Positions 13,792 through 21,700 of a stretch of DNA of 64,000 nucleotides are shown here, in pieces. How positions within the stretch are numbered: the first letter of the stretch is position 1; each line of letters opens with the position of its first letter. This DNA is from Anisakis pegreffii (lineage: Eukaryota > Nematoda > Chromadorea > Rhabditida > Anisakidae): the NCBI GenBank assembly GCA_035041965.1, contig JAPYMA010001087.1, forward strand, positions 124,001-188,000, given 5' to 3'. The notes beneath the pieces are model-generated. The model saw only the letters and a program-made list of their open reading frames with translations, searched no databases and was not told where the DNA came from. Made by a program: the position numbers and the translations under genes.

Positions 13792-13800
13792 ATACCGCTG
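13792..13800 (+). promoter_or_regulatory. Possible TATA box
   Basis: The sequence TATAAAATA lies in a region otherwise lacking a gene call, about 190 bp before the tandem duplication that carries histone-type 3' hairpins. TATA boxes are usual for replication-dependent histone genes, but no histone open frame follows. This is a suggestion from context only. Confidence 0.2.
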
Positions 13801-14427
13801 CAAACTAAACACAATGATTCCGAAGTGACTCTGCTACGAACGAACTGTTCGTTCAGTTCACGTTCTTATTCTGGATTTTTTTTCGGTATAATCTAATTAA
13901 TTTTAATTGTGTGATTAATTACGTACATTATTTGCGCGAATGGTGCTTAATTTACGTGAAATCAACAAATTTAGCATATTCATTGAGGTAAAACTGAACT
14001 CTTTCCCAGAGTTTGCTTCTATCAGAGCCATATCAAAGCGCTTTTTTGTCATTTCGGGTACTTCTTAAATATGTCACAAATGATGTGATTAGATATCGTA
14101 GATTTTGTATTCAGAAAGTTTATTGTTCAATGACGCTCATCATTCAGTGATATGATGATAAAATTGAGTAATTTTCTCTGCGTCCTTAATGAAAGATTCT
14201 TGAGAATAGAAAACTTTTTGCTGTAGTGAGATAGTTGGTTGAAGTCCCTCTTCGTTGTTGATGTATTTATCGGTCTGTCGAATGCGTTTTTGAAATATAC
14301 TTTAATGGCTTGTTACTTAGAATTGTTATAGATGTTTCAGCTGTTCAATGATCCGACTGAACAATGGGATATGGTGGTCGGATTGGTGGATGAGGGTACC
14401 GAAATTCTCAACGAGCAGTAGCCATGC

Positions 14428-14748
14428 ATGTTTTCGCAAAGGCTAGTTGTTTTACCACTTCATCTTTTTTCTTGTTTTATTACTCCTTTCTTGGTCCTTA
14501 TCTTTGCAAAATGGGTGGAAATGGTTACTGAATGGTTCATGCATATTGATCCATCAGTTCATAGTTGGATCAGAGGCACAGGCATTGCATTTCCTAGCAC
14601 TCTTGTAGGTGTTCGGATGCAGTGCGGCCGGGAGAATGGGCTGATAACCCAAGGAGAAATCCTATCCCGGTACCGGGTGAACCCGGCATTCGTACCGTCA
14701 AACTTCCATGTTTTCATGGACAGCGGCGGGGGACCTCGGGTGTTATAG
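14428..14748 (+). CDS. Open frame of duplicated unit, copy A (unrecognised)
   Basis: A 106-codon frame with a hydrophobic N-terminus (residues about 8-30 could form a signal anchor). A more balanced part follows with the residues VRMQCGRENG and SRYRVNPAFV. The copy in the second duplicate (15705-16025) differs by one residue, V to I. Near-identity is expected from recent duplication and does not show selection. The GC-rich 3' half also contains CCCGGTACCGGG and could instead be a structured RNA. An open frame on the opposite strand is equally well kept. No family is recognised. Confidence 0.25.
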   Translation: MFSQRLVVLPLHLFSCFITPFLVLIFAKWVEMVTEWFMHIDPSVHSWIRGTGIAFPSTLVGVRMQCGRENGLITQGEILSRYRVNPAFVPSNFHVFMDSGGGPRVL

Positions 14749-15136
14749 AGGTGTGATATCTGTGTCTCTGGCCAATCAAGCAACTAATCAAGAGAATATG
14801 AATCATTTTGTGACCATTTTCTTCTTTTTTCGTATACTTAATAGTATTTAGTTTATGATATTGTATTGTTATATATTTATATTATATATATATATTAACA
14901 ACTTTCATTCACTCGATTGGGAATGTGGATGGTGGTTCAACAACGAACGGCCGCTTCGAATCAACCGTTGAGAGGTCACAGCAAATGGTTCATCACGGGA
15001 AGGTAATATATTGATATTGAAGTTTATGAATTCTATTTTTATTTATTAGTTGTTTACCCAACATTTCTTTCCTTTCGGCAGGGAATGTTCTTTAGGCAAC
15101 TCTTTCTTGTAGACACCAGAGTGTCAGGTTCTGTAA

Positions 15137-15241
15137 TGGCTCTCTTTTGAGCCAGTGAAACCCAACGGCTCTCTTTCGAGCCAGTAAAACCCAGCGGCTC
15201 TCTTTTGAGCCAGTGAAACCCAACGGCTCTCTTTAGAGCCA
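15137..15241 (+). repeat. Array of four histone-mRNA-type stem-loops, 29-nt period
   Basis: Four 18-nt hairpins start at 15137, 15166, 15195 and 15224, exactly 29 nt apart, separated by an 11-nt GTGAAACCCAA-like spacer. The last (CGGCTCTCTTTAGAGCCA) has a perfect six-base-pair stem GGCTCT/AGAGCC closed by the loop CTTT. The others carry a single T-T or T-C mismatch at the loop-closing pair. The stem, the loop and the ACCCAACGGC flank match the 3'-end processing hairpin of replication-dependent histone mRNAs, in the nematode form with C at the first loop position. AATAAA follows at 15249-15254. No histone reading frame is visible nearby. Confidence 0.8.
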
Positions 15242-15248
15242 TCAAGCT

Positions 15249-15254
15249 AATAAA
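15249..15254 (+). terminator. AATAAA polyadenylation signal, copy A
   Basis: AATAAA begins eight bases after the last hairpin of the first array. It is conserved in the second copy at the same place, which suggests the duplicated unit is or was transcribed on the + strand. Confidence 0.5.
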
Positions 15255-15704
15255 CCAAACTTTGTTCGTTTCATGAGGTAAAGCTGAACTCTTTCTCAAA
15301 GCTTGCTTCTATCAGAGCCATATCAGAGCGTTTTTTTTTGTCATTTCGGGTACTTTTTAACAAATGATGTGATTAGATCTCGTAGATTTTGCATTCAGCA
15401 AGTTTATTGTTCAGTGACCTTTCTCATTAAATGAGATCATGATTAAGTGAAGTAATCTTCTTTACATCCTTAATGAAAGGTTCTTGAGAATGTTGCGTTT
15501 TTCAGTAGAAAATTGGTGTAGTGAGAAGGTTGAAGTATTTTAGTTCCTCCTCATTGTTGATGCATTTAATGGCCTGTCGAATGCGTTTTTGGAATATAAT
15601 CTAATGATTTATTACTTACAGTTGTTATATATGTTTCAGCTGCCCAATGATCCGACTAAACAATCACGAAATCATCAAATCTTCACAAGGAACAACGGCC
15701 ATGC

Positions 15705-16025
15705 ATGTTTTCGCAAAGGCTAGTTGTTTTACCACTTCATCTTTTTTCTTGTTTCATTACTCCTTTCTTGGTCCTTATCTTTGCAAAATGGGTGGAAATG
15801 GTCACTGAATGGTTCATGCATATTGATCCATCAATTCATAGTTGGATCAGAGGCACAGGCATTGCATTTCCTAGCACTCTTGTAGGTGTTCGGATGCAGT
15901 GCGGCCGGGAGAATGGGCTGATAACCCAAGGAGAAATCCTATCCCGGTACCGGGTGAACCCGGCGTTCGTACCGTCAAACTTCCATGTTTTCATGGACAG
16001 CGGCGGGGGACCTCGGGTGTTATAG
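15705..16025 (+). CDS. Open frame of duplicated unit, copy B (unrecognised)
   Basis: The 106-codon counterpart of the frame at 14428-14748, identical except for one V to I change. The same cautions apply: the function is unknown, an opposite-strand frame overlaps it, and its 3' half is GC-rich and could fold. Confidence 0.25.
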   Translation: MFSQRLVVLPLHLFSCFITPFLVLIFAKWVEMVTEWFMHIDPSIHSWIRGTGIAFPSTLVGVRMQCGRENGLITQGEILSRYRVNPAFVPSNFHVFMDSGGGPRVL

Positions 16026-16430
16026 AGGTGTGATATCTGTGTTTCTGGCCAATCAAGCAACTAATCAAGAGAATAAGAATCATTTTGTGACCATTTTCTT
16101 CTTTTTTCCTATACTTAATAGTATTCAGTTTATGATATTGTATTATTATATATTATATATTCACATTATATATATTAACAACTTTCATTCACTCGATTGG
16201 ATTCGATTGGGGATGTGGATGGTGGTTCAACAACGAACGGCCGTTTCGAATCAACCGTTGAGAAGTCACAGCAAATGGTTCATCACGGGAAGGTAATATA
16301 TTGATGTTGAAGTTTATGAATTCTATCTTTATTTATTAGTTGTTTACCCAACATTTCTTTCTTTTTTTTCGGCAGGGAATGTTCTCTAGGCAACACTTTC
16401 GTGTAGACACTAGAGTGTCAGGTTCTGTAA

Positions 16431-16506
16431 TGGCTCTCTTTTGAGCCAGTGAAACCCAACGGCTCTCTTTAGAGCCAACTTAACCCAACGGCTCTCTTTA
16501 GAGCCA
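16431..16506 (+). repeat. Array of three histone-mRNA-type stem-loops, 29-nt period
   Basis: Hairpins start at 16431, 16460 and 16489, again exactly 29 nt apart. The second and third have perfect GGCTCT/AGAGCC stems with a CTTT loop, and the first has one mismatch. AATAAA follows at 16514-16519. A more degenerate hairpin-like sequence (CGCCTCTTTCTCGAGCCA) lies at 16551-16568. The array has one unit fewer than the copy A array, so unit number changes readily. Confidence 0.8.
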
Positions 16507-16513
16507 TCAAGCT

Positions 16514-16519
16514 AATAAA
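16514..16519 (+). terminator. AATAAA polyadenylation signal, copy B
   Basis: Same position relative to the hairpin array as in copy A. Confidence 0.5.
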
Positions 16520-17283
16520 CCAAACTTTGTTCATTTCTTTCTCAACCTATCGCCTCTTTCTCGAGCCACTTTCAATAGGATATCCCTGCTTTATAAAATC
16601 AGAATATTCAAGGACTTTCAATTTCATGTGAAATTAGATGAGTATATCAAAATTTGCATGGCTTTTTTCATTTGCTATAGTAAACCTTTTCATACAAAAA
16701 TTTTCTTTTAAATGCATGTTGTGCAATGATTCCGTACTTTCCGTATTTTTCATTTATCCTTCATTGATTTTTTGTTTCAAACGCAATAACAGATCGGGGT
16801 AATCGAACTAAGTCGTTTGGGATAATTGCATGTGTTTCGTTGGATTCATTGCGAATTAATCATATGCTGTAATTGCTAGAAATATTGTTCTATGATTTTA
16901 TCTAAAGATAACAAATTTAGTGTTTCAGAGCGGTATCCTCTATGTGTTGAATTCGTCAGTTTCCTGTAATGGAGTCAAATTAATTGTTGTGAAGAAGTTG
17001 TGTCGTGATTGTCTGCTTTTTATGTTGATGCTTGAAAATCTGTGATAAGCTGCATGATATGCTGTGATATATTTTGTATTTTGTGACGTGATATGTGTTA
17101 TCTGTTGTGATGCTTTATGTATTGTATGCTGTGATTTTTTTCATTTCCATTTTTGATATGATTTATGTGAGAAGTGTAAAGATTTTGGGGAGGGGGGTGT
17201 TGTTATTTTTTGTTTATTTTTGTTGTTGTTTGTTTCTTTTTGTTGTTGTTGTTTGTTTATTGTTATTGTTGTTTTTTATTTTT

Positions 17284-17344
17284 GAAAGAGCTCTTGAGGA
17301 ACTTCGTCTTCCGGCCACCTGCGTGTGGTTATAAGAGCTCTTTC
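17284..17344. repeat. Perfect 12-bp inverted repeat (61-bp hairpin)
   Basis: GAAAGAGCTCTT at 17284-17295 and AAGAGCTCTTTC at 17333-17344 enclose a 37-nt GC-rich loop. It lies just after a long T/G run and marks the start of a GC-richer segment. It may be a structured RNA or a small foldback. No known RNA family is recognised. Confidence 0.6.
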
Positions 17345-17800
17345 AATCGGTGCTGTTTGGCTAGTGAATGACTGTCGCATGCGTAGGGTTATGCACTGTT
17401 TACAGACAGATCAATCAAACGTTATTTTTCGCATAATGGAATTTGAGTCATTAGTAACGGCGAGGCATTCACTAGCTAGGCGGTATCCACCTGATTTCCA
17501 GTTGCAACCAGATGTCGAGGCTGTCAGTGTCTTCGCGAAAATTGGGTGGGTTTAGAGAAGTCTTTATGCTAATCGAATGACAGCCATCGCTCTGGTGCTT
17601 TGGGTAGCAAATGGCTTGTTGGCTCGGACTAGTCAGGGTCGACAAGGCGTTTTCTACCCGAAGATTTGTTCAACTGGAAGTTAGGCTTTTCATTTCTGGG
17701 CCCCTGGTCGCGAAACGGCACTTCGGCACCCGTCTAGCGGTCAGTGGGCCCCAAGAAACGATCAGGCAGGGTTGTCTGTGACGGTTATTTCTGGAAATTT
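17320..17800 (+). other. GC-richer segment with unrecognised open frames
   Basis: One frame (17325-17555) contains the residues EFESLVTARHSLARRYPPDF. Another, after TTGGGTAG at about 17607, reads QMACWLGLVRVDKAFSTRRF and stays open for about 57 codons. GGGCCCC occurs at 17698-17704 and again at 17746-17752, giving a possible stem around a C/G-rich loop. Composition sets this stretch apart from its surroundings. It could be exons of an unknown gene, the kinase promoter, or a transposon remnant. Confidence 0.3.
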
Positions 17801-18195
17801 TGAAATTCCCGCTTTTGAAAAGGAGTCAATTTGTTGTGCAGTGTGGAGTTGCCAATTCTGATACCGAGCCAACTTCGCATTTTTTCATTTATTTTAAAAT
17901 GATGCGTTGCGATCGCGCCAAATTCAATTTGCACTGCGAAATTTGATCGAAGCGTTGATCTGATCGTAGATTTATGCTAATTTTATCCTTTACATTTGTA
18001 AAAAAACCTCCAATAAATTAGCGATTGTTCCGTCAAATGAGTGGCTCCCAACCTTCCTGAATCAATGCCTGCCTGGGTTAACAACAAGATGCCTGTAGTC
18101 AGATTGCCCACTTTTCCCTCCAAGGGATTTTTTTCAAAGTCAGCTTTGCAGACAGAAAAGAAACGATCGCGATATTTTCAGATTTGGAACTGATA

Positions 18196-18238
18196 AGAAA
18201 TGAGTGTTAGAAGAAGCCTTCTTCTAACACTCATTTCT
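18196..18238. repeat. Near-perfect palindrome, 21-bp arms with 1-nt centre
   Basis: The arms 18196-18216 and 18218-18238 are exact reverse complements around a single C. The left arm begins AGAAATGAGTGTTAG and the right arm ends CTAACACTCATTTCT. Such a loop-less palindrome can extrude as a cruciform. It lies about 150 bp after a hAT-like terminal motif, so it may be the centre of a small foldback element. Confidence 0.9.
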
Positions 18239-18788
18239 AACTTTGAGCATGATTTGAGCATGACGATGATTCCTATTGCCCACAAGCCTTAACTAATGCC
18301 TACATACAAAATGACCGTATTTGGTATTGTTTGCTCGGTGTCATGCTTGAATGACCTCGTTATTTCTAATTTCAAGAGTTTTCAGATTGTTGTTGAATCC
18401 ACCCATTTGATTCAGTGGTATCTACACATGTTATGGGTCAACTGAAAACGGTTGGTTTAACCAGCTTAAGTGATTCATTTTCAGCAAATTTGTTCAACAA
18501 CTTAAATTTCCTTTTCACTATTTACGGGTTTTTCTAATTTATTTCCTTGCGTAAAGGGGTAGAGATGATTCCCTAAAGTTGCTTTTTTTCGCTGTGTTGC
18601 AAAATCGTATTTCTGCCTTGTAATCAGTTTGGTTTTTTTTCGGTTTTCATAAAATCAAAGACGTATTTAAAATTTCAACTCTGTGATTTTATTACATTGA
18701 TCCAGCGTATTACTTTTACGAAGGAATCGCTGATGATTAAATTGTGAAAATAGCTATTGCTGATGTTGGGTTGTGTATTTGTTTGCAG

Positions 18789-21700
18789 AATTATACGAAT
18801 TTGGAAGAGATTGGTCGAGGAGGTTTTGGTGTTGTTTATAAGGCGAAATGTGTAGCGAATTCGAAGCCTTGGTTCGGCAATATTGTCGCCATCAAAAAGG
18901 TGCTGTAACTCTATCATTAAGACTGACACTAAACATTTTTGTCATTTCAAAACTATACATCTTTGCAAATCTGGTTTTTATTGTTCAAATATTTTTTTGT
19001 TTCATTCAATTATTCGGTCACTAAAAGAGTTGTTTAACATTTCTACACAATTTTCACTTCACTCAATATAGTTAACGTTCTTTAGTGTAAATATTCCCGA
19101 GGTTGGTAGTGTCATGTGTCATGTGGAGATTATCTGATGATGTCAAGGTACAAATAGCTTTTAGTTTATTATTAGTGATTGTTGATTTCAGGTGGATATA
19201 TCCAAAGTACCGGGTTTTCGAGTTGGACTCGAATTGCAAGCGCTTTCGAAGTTACATCACGAAAATATTGTTGAATTCTATGAGGAGTTTCGGGAAAATG
19301 GCGCACAGTTTATTGTAATGGAATATTGTAAATATGGTTCATTAAGAGATTATGTGAAGAAAAATGGAAGATTGTCGGATCAATGTGGTGAGTTGGCTGT
19401 GTTTGGTTTATTGTGACGTCTTCAATTGCTTGGAAATAGTTTTCGGGTTTTACATCTGTTAGTGAGCAGTGCAATTTTTATTCAGTGTTGAACTTGGCTT
19501 GTTACAAATTGTGTCTTCGGGTACGAATCATTCATTATCATAACATTCATTTTCAATGATTTCAGCAGCATTCATATTACGTCAATTGGTGAATGCCGTA
19601 AAGCACATTCACTCGAGTGGAATGATGCATCGAGATTTATCATCTGGCAACGTGCTCATATCCTACATGCATAATGCAAAATTCCGTGTGGTATTCTCTT
19701 TTTCTGTTGATTGATTCATACGATCGTAAATTAAAGTAATCATATCAATAATCAAACTGCATACCTTATTGCTAATTGTAATCGCCTCTCTTGTATCGAC
19801 ATACATACACACATGAATCTTACAATAAACTCAATCAGTTTCATTCATCTGTGAGTTATATACAATTCAGAATCAATTGATGTTCGTATGTTTCGATGAT
19901 TGTTTGCACTGACCTTAAATATTTCTTTCACGAGAATTTCTTGGAATGCTGGAGTCGGATTTGGAATATTTCAGAAACTGGCCGATTTTGGTCTAGCAAC
20001 ACTTTTGCGTCAAGGTGATGTTACCGGTACGATCGTTGGTACGCCTGGATACATAGCTCCGTAAGTTGTGAACTAATATTTTACCATCTATTCAACTCGT
20101 TCGGATGCACTTTGTTTCAGAACACCAATCTCCATTAATGGCATTGGAATTGATAACTTTTTCTTTTTATCATCGATTGCATTGTTTTCGAATAATTGAT
20201 TACAGTCAAGTGTACGGCCGAAGTTATAATCAAAAAGCGGATGTGTTTTCGTTGGGTGGAATTGTATATTTGATGTTGATGGGGAAGGATCCTCCTCGCG
20301 AGCCGAACGTTGAACACTTGAATCTGGACGGTTGTTCTGAAGAAGGCGCTGAATTGATTAGGCAAATGATGCATCCCGACGAAACGAAACGAATCACTTT
20401 GCAAGGTTTTGCATTCATCTGTTATCTTGTTAGGAATAGATGAATCTGCAGTTGGTGAATTGTTTTGTAATGTGTGTGAAGTGATTGTGTGATGGCATAC
20501 GAAAATGTTGTAATTTATTGTTGGATGCAGATATTCGAATGAGTGCATTCTCACGTATCGCTGATCAATTTGATGTTAGCGGTGGGAATTCGTTCCGAGA
20601 TGGATCGCGTGAGCAAATACGTCGTAGTTCACGAGAGGTTTGGCATTGGCTGAAATTCATTTCGTTCCCCTGAAGAAATAGATTGGTTGTAGTCGAGCGT
20701 TCTGATAATATTTCATGAATTTCATGAGTACAATACAGTGTGTATCAAATTTACAGTGATTATTTCAAATTTATATCGCTGATTGCATCGATGCAGTAAA
20801 GGTTATGTATCGTTTGTTGAGTATATCATAAAGTGATATCCAATTATTGCATAAAAGCAATACGACACTCGCATGCTTTCAATAGATTCATTGCAGTACT
20901 ATCAGCTGAGTTATGCACAACCAGTTCGTGTAAGAGCGCAGTCTGCACAACCTCGTATGACATCGAATACGACCCGAATGAATAAAGAATCTGGCTTTGA
21001 GAGTGGTGGTACCGACTTTAATAATGTTGGTTCTCTTTTTATCACTTTCATTGTTTTTCAATCTTTCCAATGTTTATCGCATTTGATTTCTCAAGTTATC
21101 TCTTCATTATGCAAAATTATGTTTTCATTATTTTTCATTTTGATTCATATCTTTGACAACTTCATTCATATCTGCGAGTGATCAATTCTGTAACATTATC
21201 CTTGAATGCATACGAATACAGATTCGCCGACCATCCTCGGAGAATATTTGTCGACACAGTTTATACGACGGAAGTGTGTGTCGTAGATGTGGTATGCGAC
21301 GTTCCATAGAGAGGCCGTTGGAACGAAGAATTTTGAGTAATTACGGGTGGGTGTTGATTTATTTGATGATTCGACTGGTTTTGTCATTGCTGAATTGAGA
21401 TAGTGATACTTCTTGTGAAGATAGGTTATTTGAAGGTTGGAATGATGTGAGAGTGCAGTTTTATTGTTGTTGTGATTAAAGGGTTGTCGCTGCTGGTGCG
21501 AATCGTGAAGGACGAAGCTCACAGAGAAGCGGACGTTGTGCAGAAAGACGCCAAATGGAATCGAGACGAGATACTATCAGAACAACAATGGGGAGTGGTG
21601 TGAGTACGACAAATGCTGCATTGAAGACATGGCCGTTAGATATTTCGCGGTTGGCACCCAATAAACTGGTCATTGGTGCGGGACGGGTTTGTTCTTGTTT

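Larger units (their letters stand above)
13984..15272 (+). repeat. Tandem duplication, copy A (~1.29 kb)
   Basis: The sequence from TGAGGTAAAACTGAACTC to the AATAAACC motif is repeated immediately downstream at 15274-16536. The copies agree closely over most of their length, with nearly perfect identity in the GC-rich segment at about 14560-14760. They differ in small indels, in a replaced stretch near 14365-14420, and in the number of 3' hairpins (four here, three there). The layout resembles a transcription unit: splice-like sites, an internal open frame, a hairpin array, then AATAAA. No protein family is recognised in it. Confidence 0.9.
15274..16536 (+). repeat. Tandem duplication, copy B (~1.26 kb)
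   Basis: Direct repeat of 13984-15272. Relative to copy A it has a longer T run near 15330 that would shift any reading frame there. The segment after CAATGATCCGACT is replaced, and one 29-bp hairpin unit is missing. Changes in the final exon-like segment (16376-16442) are mostly amino-acid-changing in the best open frame, which argues against selection for protein there. The duplication is therefore fairly recent and at least partly non-coding. Confidence 0.9.
16570..18788. other. Region upstream of the PLK4-like gene
   Basis: This should contain the 5' end of the kinase gene, but the start exon is not certain. One candidate is a six-codon exon at 18433-18450 (ATG GGT CAA CTG AAA ACG, then GTTGGT), which joins in phase to the first kinase exon; its donor is weak. 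A T/G-rich run lies at 17205-17275. A GC-richer stretch follows at 17283-17800. The sequence GTGGCTCCCAACCTTCC at about 18041 resembles a hAT terminal repeat, but its partner end is not found. Confidence 0.4.

Noticed and set aside
14428..16025. Reading the conserved 106-codon frames as proof of a protein gene
   Set aside because: The duplication is too recent for conservation to be informative, and the opposite strand has an equally intact frame.
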